A DNA stretch of 64,000 nt from Hyunsoonleella pacifica (GTDB lineage Bacteria; Bacteroidota; Bacteroidia; Flavobacteriales; Flavobacteriaceae): NCBI RefSeq assembly GCF_004310335.1, contig NZ_SIRS01000005.1, positions 186,001 to 250,000 on the forward strand. The letters are read 5' to 3'. Position 1 is the stretch's first letter. Every line of letters begins with the position of its first letter. Under the pieces are notes generated by a model. That model worked only from the letters and a program-made list of their open reading frames with translations. It was not told where the DNA came from and did no database searches. The position numbers and the translations under genes were made by a program. This document shows, piece after piece, positions 1-8,410 of the stretch.

Positions 1-1090
1 TTTCTCCAGAACTTACAAAAGTATAAGGCTGTATTGCAATCCCTAAAAGACCTAAATAGGCTGTGAGTTCAATATTTTCCTCTGCTCGCCTTAAGCCATT
101 AACATAAGCTTCATTTCCAGAATTCATATTTACTGCTACGCTATACAATTCCTTTGCTTTTTGATAATTACCTACGGCTTCGTTTAACACCCCCATATTA
201 AACACCAATTCAGCATTATATGGATCTACTTCATATATGGCACTGTACATATCGTAAGCTTTATCTATTTCTCTTAGTTTAAGATATTCTGTAGCATCTT
301 TGATGCGCTCCTTAAACTGCTTATTTTTCACCCTTTCAAATGTAAAAGTATATGAATAATAATAAGGTGCTATGTAATTAGCCAATTGATATGCAATACT
401 TTCACAACCAAATTCTGCTAATTTTGCTGGTGCCATCACCGCATCATCCAACGGTCTTGTATTTGACACTGAAGTATCTTTTTTTGATGATCTACCACTA
501 GTTTGCCCAATAATTTCTCCTGTTTCAATAGATAATACTTTCATTCTCGCCTCTACTGATGTGGTTCTCGTTAAATGATACGATATTATTAATTTACCGT
601 CGTCATTTCTATAAGAGCTTCTATCTCGTTCATCCGTACTAGAATAAGACACGTTTCCTGTAATAATAGCATCTACACCTAAATCTTTACCTATAGATAC
701 AATTTGCGCATCACTTAATTCTGCAAGTACTATATTTTTATCTTTTAGTAATCGTTGTAACTCCTCTCTTTCTACAATCGAATAAATATCAGTTCTCGCT
801 CCCTCAATAAAACAATTATCACTCTTACCTCTATATTCTTTTAATAAAGCAATAGAAATATAATCTGAAAGCTTACTACCAACATCTATACCTGCATTTT
901 TATATTCGTCTGAACTTATATTTTGGAAATCCAATATTGCTATACGCTGTACGTTACCAATATCTTTTTTGGGTGGACTTAACAAGGAAGTTCTTAATAT
1001 TGATTTAAAAAGTTGGGCGGATACGTTTTGTGTATTTATACATACCAAAAAAATGAAAATTGACAATTTGAGAGTATTCTTTATGTTCAT
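1..1090 (-). CDS. CsgG-like exported protein with TPR region (partial)
   Basis: Reading the minus strand from the ATG at 1088-1090 gives 363 codons open to the window edge, so the C-terminus is missing. Residues 1-26 form a signal peptide (basic start, hydrophobic IFIFLVC, ending VSAQ). Residues about 45-235 resemble the CsgG/curli-assembly fold: an AILDFQNIS strand, a VEREELQRLL segment, then DLGVDAIITGNV. Residues about 275-345 look like tetratricopeptide repeats (DKAYDMYSAIYEVDPYNAE, then NYQKAKELY). CsgG-family proteins form or serve outer-membrane secretion complexes. No clear lipobox cysteine is seen, unlike classical CsgG, so periplasmic or peripheral membrane location is inferred. Function unproven. 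Confidence 0.75.
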   Translation of the reverse strand, partial: MNIKNTLKLSIFIFLVCINTQNVSAQLFKSILRTSLLSPPKKDIGNVQRIAILDFQNISSDEYKNAGIDVGSKLSDYISIALLKEYRGKSDNCFIEGARTDIYSIVEREELQRLLKDKNIVLAELSDAQIVSIGKDLGVDAIITGNVSYSSTDERDRSSYRNDDGKLIISYHLTRTTSVEARMKVLSIETGEIIGQTSGRSSKKDTSVSNTRPLDDAVMAPAKLAEFGCESIAYQLANYIAPYYYSYTFTFERVKNKQFKERIKDATEYLKLREIDKAYDMYSAIYEVDPYNAELVFNMGVLNEAVGNYQKAKELYSVAVNMNSGNEAYVNGLRRAEENIELTAYLGLLGIAIQPYTFVSSGE

Positions 1091-1235
1091 CGTAATTAAT
1101 TTTAATATTACACCGAAAGTAATAGTGTTTTAATTACTTTGTATGAGAGAACCCGTAAACAAAAGGTTTTTATTAAATTGATCCCTCTATTTTTAAACCT
1201 AGACAGGTAAGTACAAAAGTTATATTTTTATAAAC

Positions 1236-1895
1236 ATGAAAAAAATAAATTGGCAATATGCGCTTGGAGAGGTTTTAATAGTAATTGTTGGTATTTCTAT
1301 AGCATTTAGCATGAATAAATGTGCCGAAAACACAAAAAATGACAAACTGAAGCAGCAATATTTAACGAGTATAAAAAACGATCTTGAAATTGATAAAGTT
1401 ACACTTGAGACCAACACCGAAGAATTGGGAAGAAAAATAGGTGTACTTCAAAAAGTACTACCTTTGTTTAGTGCTACTAACTCCAATGAAAAAAATGGAC
1501 TGCGTGAAATTTTCTCTATCATGCAATTAACCGATTTTAATCCTAAAGATATTACCTATCAATCTATGATCAACTCTGGAGATTTTAGCTTGATAGAGGA
1601 TTTCCAATTAAAAACAGCTATAGAAACACACTACTCTGATTATAAAACTATTTTAAAAGACTACGAGCGTCAGGAAATTATTCATAAAGAATACTTTGGC
1701 GATTATTTCATACATAACATGGATTATGATGCAATGCGTCGTGGGGAATTAGGCTTTATGGATGAAAAACTACTTAAAAATATCCTACAAAGTATGAGAG
1801 GCGCTTTTATTATTAAACAGAAGGCAAGTGAACGTGGTATAAAAAGCTGTGATAGTTTAATTAAACTAATTTCTTCTGAATTAGCTTCCCCTTAA
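1236..1895 (+). CDS. DUF6090 family membrane protein
   Basis: A 219-residue protein with one N-terminal membrane segment (YALGEVLIVIVGISIAFSMN, residues 8-27) preceded by MKKINW. It is followed by a long charged helical region rich in Lys and Glu, probably outside the cytoplasm. This layout (GE-hydrophobic-G-I-x-I-A-x-S-x-N) is typical of the DUF6090 family, abundant in flavobacteria and of unknown function. The last 15 bases overlap the 3' end of the convergent DUF2200 gene. It appears to be transcribed alone. The family assignment is good; no biochemical role can be given. Confidence 0.8.
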   Translation: MKKINWQYALGEVLIVIVGISIAFSMNKCAENTKNDKLKQQYLTSIKNDLEIDKVTLETNTEELGRKIGVLQKVLPLFSATNSNEKNGLREIFSIMQLTDFNPKDITYQSMINSGDFSLIEDFQLKTAIETHYSDYKTILKDYERQEIIHKEYFGDYFIHNMDYDAMRRGELGFMDEKLLKNILQSMRGAFIIKQKASERGIKSCDSLIKLISSELASP

Positions 1896-2246
1896 AATTT
1901 TTTCCATTTTTCGACCCTTGGCCAATTCATCTATCAGTTTATCCAAATAACGGCATTGCTTTGTTAATGTATTATCAATTTCTTCAATACGATAACCACA
2001 AATAACACCCTTGATTAATTCAGCATTAGGATTAACTTCCGCTTCGTTAAAGAACTCCTCAAAAGTTACTTTTCGGTCTATCATATCTTTAATTTTTGCA
2101 TCATCAAAACCCGTCAACCATGTAATTACCGTATGTAACTCTTCTTTTGTTCTGCCTTTTTTCTCAACTTTATTAACGTAGTGTGGATAGACTGAAAAAA
2201 ATTTCATTGTCCTAACGCGTTCGTTGTGCTCTGGTGTAGTTTTCAT
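1881..2246 (-). CDS. DUF2200 family protein
   Basis: A 121-residue cytoplasmic protein with no signal peptide. It matches the DUF2200 pattern along its length: VYPHYVNKVEKKGRTKEEL near residue 20-38, WLTGF at 44-48, LIKGVICGYRIEEI in the middle, and the terminal YLDKLIDELAKGRKMEKILR. The family is widespread in Gram-positive and Gram-negative bacteria and its function is not known. It lies 21 bases downstream of a GIY-YIG-like gene on the same strand, so the two may be cotranscribed, and overlaps the convergent DUF6090 gene by 15 bases. Confidence 0.85.
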   Translation of the reverse strand: MKTTPEHNERVRTMKFFSVYPHYVNKVEKKGRTKEELHTVITWLTGFDDAKIKDMIDRKVTFEEFFNEAEVNPNAELIKGVICGYRIEEIDNTLTKQCRYLDKLIDELAKGRKMEKILRGS

Positions 2247-2267
2247 ATTTTAAAGTATTAGCAAGAT

Positions 2268-2618
2268 TTAATTATACCATACTGCATAGCCTTTTCGTCT
2301 TAATTCCAAGGCTAGGGTTTCTTCCATTTTTAATGCTTCAACCTTTGAAAGAATAGGATTTATGTGATTGTACAAACTTGGCCTTAAATAAGACCCATAT
2401 TTTTCAACAATACTAGCCGATATTTTATACCCTTTTTTATTTCTATAACCTGTTTTATGTTGAAGAAATCGCTCTTTAGGTGTTTTGCTGGTCATACCAA
2501 CATATAAACATTCCAATACGCCATTAAATTGAGGGTTAGCAGCTCTAAATTTAGCATTTTCTGAAAAAACACGCTTCTTTAGTTCTATAACATAAATACA
2601 ATATTTGGTCTTAGGCAT
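2268..2618 (-). CDS. GIY-YIG-like nuclease domain protein
   Basis: A 116-residue single-domain protein. Signature pieces of the GIY-YIG superfamily can be placed: YCIYVIEL at residues 6-13 (first motif), CLYVGMTSKTPKERFLQHK at about 37-55 (YVG in place of YIG, the conserved Arg in KERF, and His), a Glu in the late helix MEETLALELRRKGY, and a terminal WYN supplying Asn. Such stand-alone domains include DNA repair and restriction nucleases as well as uncharacterised housekeeping proteins. It is followed by the DUF2200 gene. Activity is inferred only from these residues. Confidence 0.6.
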   Translation of the reverse strand: MPKTKYCIYVIELKKRVFSENAKFRAANPQFNGVLECLYVGMTSKTPKERFLQHKTGYRNKKGYKISASIVEKYGSYLRPSLYNHINPILSKVEALKMEETLALELRRKGYAVWYN

Positions 2619-2639
2619 ATTAAAAAACTATCACTATAA

Positions 2640-3005
2640 TTAAGACTTAGTGTTTTCCTCATGAGCTTCTTTAATATCTTCATCCCGATATTTACAGCAT
2701 GGGTGTACTTTTGCATAAGCTTCATCTGTTGCTCTTTCATTTTTAACATCATGCCCTACAGCCAATACTTGCGCTTTAATTGAAGTGGTATCCGTTTTAC
2801 GTTCATCAAAAATTAATTTTAACTCATGTGTATCCACATCCCATTGCGCATATTTTACACCTTTGGTATTTAAGCATGTCTTCTCTATTCTAGCTTTGCA
2901 CATACCACAAACACCATCTACCTCCATGGAAGCTTTAGCGTTTTTATTTTGTGCATAAGTTGTTGTTGCTATTAGTAATATTGCTATTGTAATAATGTTT
3001 TTCAT
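2640..3005 (-). CDS. Exported heavy-metal-associated (HMA) domain protein
   Basis: A 121-residue protein with a signal peptide (MKNIITIAILLIATTTYAQ, residues 1-19). An HMA/ferredoxin-like fold follows, with the metal site VCGMCKARIEKTC around residues 32-44, that is a CxxC at the usual loop. HMA domains bind Cu(I), Zn or Hg ions and pass them between proteins; here the domain would act in the periplasm. A further PCCKYRD motif near residue 103 adds two cysteines. It follows the TonB receptor gene by 98 bases that carry a palindromic repeat, and with 5345-6067 and 6193-6594 forms a metal-related cluster. The metal is not determinable here. Confidence 0.8.
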   Translation of the reverse strand: MKNIITIAILLIATTTYAQNKNAKASMEVDGVCGMCKARIEKTCLNTKGVKYAQWDVDTHELKLIFDERKTDTTSIKAQVLAVGHDVKNERATDEAYAKVHPCCKYRDEDIKEAHEENTKS

Positions 3006-3020
3006 TTTTAGTCTTTTTTA

Positions 3021-3043
3021 TCATTCCTACGAAAGCAGGAATC
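3021..3043. repeat. Short palindromic intergenic repeat, family B copy 1
   Basis: TCATTCCTACGAAAGCAGGA followed by ATC: an imperfect palindrome (ATTCCT... / ...AGGAAT) between the HMA gene and the TonB receptor gene. Related copies lie at 6104-6126, 6153-6178 and 51079-51104. A weaker relative (TTCCC... GCGGGAAT) follows at about 3077-3095. Confidence 0.7.
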
Positions 3044-3103
3044 TTATTTTACATTTAACTTTATCCTGAGTGAACTTCCCTCCTTTTGCGGGAATAATAT
3101 ACT

Positions 3104-5344
3104 CTATTTTATTCTATATCGTAACCCCGCATAATACATACTTCCAAAAATTGGACCATACACAAAAGTGGAATCAAAATTCTCACTAAAAGGATTATCT
3201 GCTGCTAAAATTGGATTGGACTGTCTTACGTTAGTAACATTTTCTCCACCTAAATATACCTCAAATTTAGGAGAGAACACTTTCGTTATTTGCGTGTTTA
3301 AAGTTGCTACCATTGGTGTTCGTTCTGGTAATTGAAATTCCACGGGGTTACTTGCTGTTGATGCATAGCGTTGATCTCCCAACCAATTATAAGTAACATC
3401 AAATTTCCAACGACTTCTTGCTCCTTCTTCACGATTTGTAACATACCCTAAATTAGCAAACACACGATGTTTGGGAGTTAATGATCTTTCTAATCGCCCT
3501 GCATTATAGTCTGTTTGTACATCATAAAATTTGTAAGCAGTTCTAAAGTCTAAACCTTCAAAGGCATTATAATTTAATTCTACCTGAAAGCTATTAGCAA
3601 AACTTTTTCCTTCTAGATTATAAAAATTAATTTCCTGAGGGTTTTCCCAATCTACTACAACTTGATTTGTGAAATCTGTTTTATAAAAATCTAAAGTAAT
3701 ATCGGCTTTTCTTCCAAAAAGATTAAATCCTTGTAAATAGGACACGCCATAATTCCAGGCAATTTCGGGATCCAAACCATAAATATTACCCCTAGAGTTT
3801 AAAATATTGATCTGTCGTGATGTTGAGAATAATTGTTGATTTTCGGTGAAAATATTAGCACTACGCTTGCCTCTTCCAAAAGATGCTCTAAATGCAGATT
3901 TACTCCAAGGTGAATATCTTAGATGTAAACGTGGAGTAATGAATGTTCCTAATAAATTATGATGATCAATACGAAATCCTGCTGTAAGATTCAGTAGCTC
4001 TAAATTATCGTAACTATACTCAAAAAATGCTCCAACTGAGTTTTCGGTTCTTGTATAATTTGTAGTATTTACCAATTCGTCATAGTCATCATACGTATAG
4101 CTTAGCCCTGTTTTTATTTTATTTCTGGAATCGCTAATTATAGAGTTATATATCGCATTTGCATATAGACTATTATGCTGAATATCATAAATGTTCAACC
4201 CAAAATAAGAATCTTGTTTATGACTGCTAAATGCTGTTTGCACTCCTAAACTTTGCCATGGTACTTCTGGATTTACATAACCAAATTTAGCCGAAACCTC
4301 ATACCGTTTGGTTTTAATTTCACTGCCCCAGGCATTGGTAGTTAATTTATCTGTTTCTGGATTAAAATCTAACTGACCCGATTGTTTCTCATCATCTAAA
4401 TACTTCAAATTAATAAAACTCACAAAACCTTTTTGAGTATCGGTATATTGCCAACGGTTCATAAAATTTATTTGATTAAATAATGGCATATCTAAAAACC
4501 CATCGTCATTTACATCATGCTTCTTTTGGTGTGTATTACCGTGAATGTATAATCCAGTATGCCATCTGTTACTCACTTTTGTATTGATATGGGTATTTAG
4601 TTCTAAACGTTCACTTGTTGCCCAATACAAATTCACAAATAACTTATCATCTATTGAAGGCTTTACTAACTCTGTATTAATTTGCCCTGCAATACTTTCA
4701 AACCCATTAACCACACTCCCTGCGCCTTTGGTAATTTGAATACTTTCTACCCAAGTTCCAGGAATAAAACTTAGTCCATAAGCTTGGGATGCACCTCTTA
4801 TGGATGGAATATTTTCTGTTGCAATTAAAATATACGGACTTGTTAACCCTAACATCTTAATTTGCCGAGTCCCTGAAATGGCATCGGCAAAATTTACATC
4901 AATAGAGGGATTGGTTTCAAAACTTTCTGATAAATTACAGCATGCTGCTTTTAACAACTCTTCACTGCTTACCGTAATAACATTTTGTGATTTCAAATAC
5001 GATTTTGCTGTGGTTTGTTTTCTTGAAGTTACAACTACTTCATCTAAATCGTCTGTAGATTTTAACCAGTGTTGTATAAATTTTGGTGTATTAATTGTGA
5101 GTGTATCTGTTTTAAAACCAACATAACTAATCACTAGTTTTCTATAGGATGGTTTATACGAAATTGTAAAATTTCCATCGATATCAGTAACTGTTCCAAC
5201 TTCTGTGTTTAACCAAAACACATTAGCTCCTGCTAAACCTATATGCGTATTAGTATCGTTTGCTTCCATAACAACCCCGCTTATCTTGTCTTGCGAAAAA
5301 CAAACAACTGTAAGCATCATCAATATATATACAATGCTTCTCAT
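3104..5344 (-). CDS. TonB-dependent receptor, probable metal-related
   Basis: A 746-residue outer-membrane receptor. A signal peptide (residues 1-17) precedes a carboxypeptidase-like beta-sandwich domain (about 20-95, GTVTDIDGNFTI and VISYVGF). The plug begins about residue 100 (DEVVVTSR, then SSEELLKAACCNLSESFETNPSIDVNF), and the beta-barrel runs to the C-terminal aromatic-rich strand GSMYYAGLRYRIK. TonB receptors import scarce ligands using ExbBD-TonB energy. Its ATG follows immediately after the TAA of the HMA-MauE gene (5345-6067), so translation is probably coupled. The CC pair in the plug start and the flanking HMA genes suggest a metal or metallophore ligand; this is inferred from context. 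Confidence 0.88.
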   Translation of the reverse strand: MRSIVYILMMLTVVCFSQDKISGVVMEANDTNTHIGLAGANVFWLNTEVGTVTDIDGNFTISYKPSYRKLVISYVGFKTDTLTINTPKFIQHWLKSTDDLDEVVVTSRKQTTAKSYLKSQNVITVSSEELLKAACCNLSESFETNPSIDVNFADAISGTRQIKMLGLTSPYILIATENIPSIRGASQAYGLSFIPGTWVESIQITKGAGSVVNGFESIAGQINTELVKPSIDDKLFVNLYWATSERLELNTHINTKVSNRWHTGLYIHGNTHQKKHDVNDDGFLDMPLFNQINFMNRWQYTDTQKGFVSFINLKYLDDEKQSGQLDFNPETDKLTTNAWGSEIKTKRYEVSAKFGYVNPEVPWQSLGVQTAFSSHKQDSYFGLNIYDIQHNSLYANAIYNSIISDSRNKIKTGLSYTYDDYDELVNTTNYTRTENSVGAFFEYSYDNLELLNLTAGFRIDHHNLLGTFITPRLHLRYSPWSKSAFRASFGRGKRSANIFTENQQLFSTSRQINILNSRGNIYGLDPEIAWNYGVSYLQGFNLFGRKADITLDFYKTDFTNQVVVDWENPQEINFYNLEGKSFANSFQVELNYNAFEGLDFRTAYKFYDVQTDYNAGRLERSLTPKHRVFANLGYVTNREEGARSRWKFDVTYNWLGDQRYASTASNPVEFQLPERTPMVATLNTQITKVFSPKFEVYLGGENVTNVRQSNPILAADNPFSENFDSTFVYGPIFGSMYYAGLRYRIK

Positions 5345-6067
5345 TTATCCATTTATTTGAATTAACATGATAATTGCCATGACAATCATGATACTATTCT
5401 CGATAAATGTGGCTTTTGTCATAGGTAATTTTAATGCGATTCCTAGGCACGCACATTGCATTGACTTTTTATCTAGTAGTGTTTTTGCTACCCCTATAGT
5501 AGTGATTCCCAAAATTACCAACGTGATAACCAAAGCTATAGGGATTTCAATTCGCATTAAAAATAGTAGCGCAAGTGCCACCTCTACAAAAGGGTATAAC
5601 CATGCGTATATTGGCACTGCTTTTGCCAAAGGATCATACATCCTGAATGATTTGGGAAAGCCTTTTAAATCTAATAGCTTAAAAAAGCTAAAAACAATAT
5701 AGAATAGGCCCATAAAATCTAACATAAAGCCATTAGTATCCCATGGATTTCTATTAAGTAATATAGAAGCTATTGTGATATAACCAAAAATTAAAAACAA
5801 TGGAAATAATTGTTTTAATTCTGATGTGTCTTCTGTTGTAATAGCAGAAGAATTTGCAAAACTATTTTGCTCTGAAATTGAATATTTATTAGGAAGTACT
5901 TCTTGTAACTGCTGAGTTGAAATGTGTTTTGACATTTGGATAGTTGCCTCTGCAGATTCTAAATTTACCATAGCATTTTCTACTTCTGGAATTGCATTTA
6001 GCTTTTCTTCTACAGAGGTTCTGCATCCATTACAGGTCATTCCTGTAACTGTATATTTATATTTCAT
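5345..6067 (-). CDS. HMA domain fused to MauE/DoxX-like membrane protein
   Basis: 240 residues. Residues 1-65 are an HMA metal-binding domain with the canonical GMTCNGC motif (CxxC) at residues 9-15. After a linker, residues about 84-238 carry four or so membrane helices (LFPLFLIFGYITIASILL, FMGLFYIVFSFF, EVALALLFLM, IMIVMAIIML) resembling the MauE/DoxX redox-associated family, including an internal CACLG near residue 205. Known relatives supply redox or metal handling across the inner membrane. It is the first gene of an apparent operon with the TonB receptor and exported HMA protein. A role in metal trafficking is inferred. Confidence 0.78.
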   Translation of the reverse strand: MKYKYTVTGMTCNGCRTSVEEKLNAIPEVENAMVNLESAEATIQMSKHISTQQLQEVLPNKYSISEQNSFANSSAITTEDTSELKQLFPLFLIFGYITIASILLNRNPWDTNGFMLDFMGLFYIVFSFFKLLDLKGFPKSFRMYDPLAKAVPIYAWLYPFVEVALALLFLMRIEIPIALVITLVILGITTIGVAKTLLDKKSMQCACLGIALKLPMTKATFIENSIMIVMAIIMLIQING

Positions 6068-6103
6068 TTTGATTTTAATATTTGAAATAACTAATTCGTC
6101 TTT

Positions 6104-6178
6104 TCATTCCTGAAAAAGCAGGAATCTAAAATTCACTTACCATGTAATGGTAAGGTTCCTACTTTCGCAGGAATGACA
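6104..6178. repeat. Composite palindromic repeat, family B copies 2 and 3
   Basis: Two family-B units in inverted orientation, at 6104-6126 (CATTCCTGAAAAAGCAGGAA) and 6153-6178 (TTCCTACTTTCGCAGGAATG). They flank a perfect 8-bp stem, CTTACCAT-GTA-ATGGTAAG, at 6136-6154. The whole block can fold into a three-stem structure. It sits between the HYC_CC_PP gene and the HMA-MauE gene. Confidence 0.7.
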
Positions 6179-6192
6179 GAATTACTTAAAAA

Positions 6193-6594
6193 TCAAATTA
6201 AAAACACCTCATCTAAAACCTGAATGTCGTAGACAAGATTGGGAGGAGAATAGTCCTTATGAGAAATGGTTTCTTTAGGTAAACTTTTAAAACCATTGAT
6301 ATATGTGTATGTAAAGGCTACCAAGAATTGCTGCTGCTTAATATCTAATTCTTCAAAGGAAGCTTGTTTTAATTCATCCTGACCTTCAACTACATCAATC
6401 TCATCATCACAGCAAGACTTTTGCTGCATTACATCTGCACTTTCCATACCACAGGATTTTGCTTCAGAAAAAACCGCAACATCTATTAGAGTATCTCCAC
6501 AATAATGCTTTTCTATAGTAAAAGACACAGTAGAAAACAACACTAACAATGCTAGGGTAACAGAAAATATTTTATGTAACAATTGATGTATCAC
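6193..6594 (-). CDS. HYC_CC_PP family exported protein
   Basis: 133 residues with an N-terminal hydrophobic export segment (about 8-27). It carries the three signatures that name the HYC_CC_PP family: EKHYCGD at 28-34, KSCCDDE near 59-65, and SPPNLVYDIQVLDE close to the C-terminus. Members are found in Bacteroidota beside TonB receptors and HMA proteins, as here. The four or five cysteines suggest thiol or metal chemistry in the periplasm, but the function is unknown. It lies upstream of the HMA-MauE/receptor/HMA genes on the same strand, separated by 125 bases of repeat DNA. Confidence 0.8.
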   Translation of the reverse strand: MIHQLLHKIFSVTLALLVLFSTVSFTIEKHYCGDTLIDVAVFSEAKSCGMESADVMQQKSCCDDEIDVVEGQDELKQASFEELDIKQQQFLVAFTYTYINGFKSLPKETISHKDYSPPNLVYDIQVLDEVFLI

Positions 6595-6693
6595 ATTACA
6601 AAATTACAAAAATTGAATTTTAAGTATTAGTATTTATCAAATGATTAACAAACAAACAGTAATGTTGTTGCTGTACATGATGTTTGCAGATAA

Positions 6694-6784
6694 TGCATTA
6701 GGGATTGAACGGCATGTTTGAAATCCCCGACGTAGGAGGGATTGAGTAGTGAAAGCCCGACCCCGCTTTTTCGGGGGAATGCCC
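6694..6784 (+). repeat. Dispersed structured element, family A copy 1
   Basis: A block opening TGCATTAGGGATTGAACGGC, with an inner GTGAAAGCCCGACCCCGC, a CCCCGCTTTTTCGGGG-type hairpin, and ending GAATGCCC. It shares order and wording with 17622-17715, 28834-28938 and the inverted 51126-51258. Possibly a structured RNA element; non-coding. Confidence 0.65.
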
Positions 6785-6790
6785 AAAAAA

Positions 6791-7222
6791 TTAACTTTCT
6801 TTTATTTTATGATAATAAAAAGCTGGAAGTAATAGAATTAAAATTATAGGTTGAATTAAAAACCTACGGATATTAAAAAACAGATAATAGTCTTCTTGTT
6901 TTGGGTTGGATATAAAAAATAGAAAGAGTACGATTAAAACAACATAGGCAATACCAAAAATAATACTTGAAAACTTTAGGGTACTCGCATCTCTAAATAT
7001 CACAAACAGTATTCCTAAAGATATAATGCTATTTAAAACATACCTTAATGTTGTAAACGCTACCAATTTAAACACCTCGCGTCTTGGACTATCTAAATAC
7101 AAATAGTCGTTCTGAAAAAACGTAAGATAAGGATCGTAAAAAAGCGTGTCTTCGAAAAACCGAATTAAAATCAACAATGCAAACAACACTATTAACAATA
7201 TGTATTTTAACGGTTTAGACAT
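6791..7222 (-). CDS. Exosortase F-associated membrane protein
   Basis: 143 residues, almost all hydrophobic, with about four membrane helices (YILLIVLFALLILIRFF, LNSIISLGILFVIF, FGIAYVVLIVLFLFFI, PIILILLLPAFYY) and a conserved-looking loop FFEDTLFYDPYLTFFQNDY. Size, topology and position match the small partner gene regularly found directly after exosortase XrtF in flavobacteria. It overlaps the xrtF gene by 8 bases, so translational coupling is likely. Its function beyond association with XrtF is unknown. Confidence 0.78.
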   Translation of the reverse strand: MSKPLKYILLIVLFALLILIRFFEDTLFYDPYLTFFQNDYLYLDSPRREVFKLVAFTTLRYVLNSIISLGILFVIFRDASTLKFSSIIFGIAYVVLIVLFLFFISNPKQEDYYLFFNIRRFLIQPIILILLLPAFYYHKIKES

Positions 7223-7766
7223 TGTTTTGCTTTAATTTAGAAAACCTATTTACCCAAAACACCCATAATAAAAATACCATACTATAAATTATTGCAGGAA
7301 ATACTACACTGTGCAATATATCTTCATACTTTGGATAATGGTATAAACCTATTGTTAAAAGCACAATTCTTAACAGATTCACACTATAAATAAGCACACT
7401 TCCTGAGAGAATATAAAAGAATGTTGTTTTTAAATTTCCTGAGAATGCTACAACAAAGGATAAAAACAAAATAATTACACTTACCGCATTACATCCCTCA
7501 ATAACACGTGCCAAGTATTTACCATTTATTAACAATTTCATAGAAGCTTCGTTAGGGTGTGGCAATATTTTAGCATCATACCCTAGTGTATCTAAAACTG
7601 CATCGCTTTGCCTTGCTACTAAATTGGTTAAATAATCGGGGTAATAGAGTGAGCCATCAGAAAATTGCAAATAAAATTTATAACACACTGAAAGTATAGT
7701 GTATACCAACAAAAATGTAAGAATAAATTTTATAACCGACTTGTATTTTACAAATAGTGCTTTCAA
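7215..7766 (-). CDS. xrtF: Exosortase family protein XrtF
   Basis: 183 residues with about five membrane helices. The transpeptidase-like catalytic triad of the exosortase/archaeosortase superfamily can be read directly: Cys92 in VIEGCNAVSV, Arg133 in VNLLRIVLL, and His152 in EDILHSVVFP. Exosortases cleave and re-attach C-terminally tagged proteins at the cell envelope. XrtF is the flavobacterial variant, and its length is short compared with EpsH-type enzymes. It is coupled to the downstream associated gene (8-base overlap). No PEP-CTERM-like substrate tail was seen among proteins in this window, so its target is unknown. Confidence 0.85.
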   Translation of the reverse strand: MKALFVKYKSVIKFILTFLLVYTILSVCYKFYLQFSDGSLYYPDYLTNLVARQSDAVLDTLGYDAKILPHPNEASMKLLINGKYLARVIEGCNAVSVIILFLSFVVAFSGNLKTTFFYILSGSVLIYSVNLLRIVLLTIGLYHYPKYEDILHSVVFPAIIYSMVFLLWVFWVNRFSKLKQNNV

Positions 7767-7831
7767 GTAATTATTAGTATAAACTCCGAAATTACATCTT
7801 TTTAGATACTTTTACCAAAACTTTTGAAATC

Positions 7832-8290
7832 ATGCCTTTTAAAAATCTAAAACCACAAGTTGAGACTATTATTTCTAATACTGAAAAAACTGTTGATGAA
7901 CGTTTACTAAGTGTTTGTGAATTACTGGAAACCAATATTGATTACTACAACTGGGTGGGGTTTTATTTTAGAAACGGCGATAAGGAAGAATTAAAATTAG
8001 GGCCTTATGTTGGGGCTCCTACAGACCATACAATTATTCCCTTTGGGAAAGGTATTTGCGGACAAGTTGCTGTAAGTAATGAAAACTTTGTTGTGCCTGA
8101 TGTGTCTGCCCAAGACAATTACATTGCATGTAGTATTACTGTAAAGTCTGAAATTGTAATTCCAATTTTTGTAAATGGAGAAAATGTTGGGCAGATTGAT
8201 ATTGATTCTAACACTCCTGATCCTTTTTCTGAAGCTGACGAACGGTTTTTGGAGTTTGTTTGTAAGAAAGTCTCTGAAATACTTTCTTAA
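7832..8290 (+). CDS. GAF domain protein, free methionine-(R)-sulfoxide reductase-like
   Basis: 152 residues forming one GAF domain. It resembles the fRMsr family, which reduces free Met-R-sulfoxide: NWVGFYF at about 40-46, GKGICGQVA near 82-90, then DVSAQDNYIACSITVKSEIVIPI. Two of the three family cysteines (in GICG and IAC) are present. The third, normally ten residues before the GICG cysteine, is His in PTDHTIIPFG. Catalysis may use the remaining pair, or the protein may be a GAF sensor. It stands alone, divergent from xrtF and upstream of purH. Confidence 0.75.
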   Translation: MPFKNLKPQVETIISNTEKTVDERLLSVCELLETNIDYYNWVGFYFRNGDKEELKLGPYVGAPTDHTIIPFGKGICGQVAVSNENFVVPDVSAQDNYIACSITVKSEIVIPIFVNGENVGQIDIDSNTPDPFSEADERFLEFVCKKVSEILS

Positions 8291-8410
8291 AATTCCAATT
8301 TTCAGAAACTAAATTCCAAAATTATTAGAGTGCCGTTTTGCAATTTTTGTTCTCTGTTAACAACTTCTCGCTTTCGTTAAAAAAATGCCCTCTTTTTCAA
8401 ACAAATAGAG

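Noticed and set aside
4545-5126. Plus-strand ORFs inside the TonB receptor gene
   Set aside because: Shadows of a well-supported 746-residue gene; no start signal or family resemblance.
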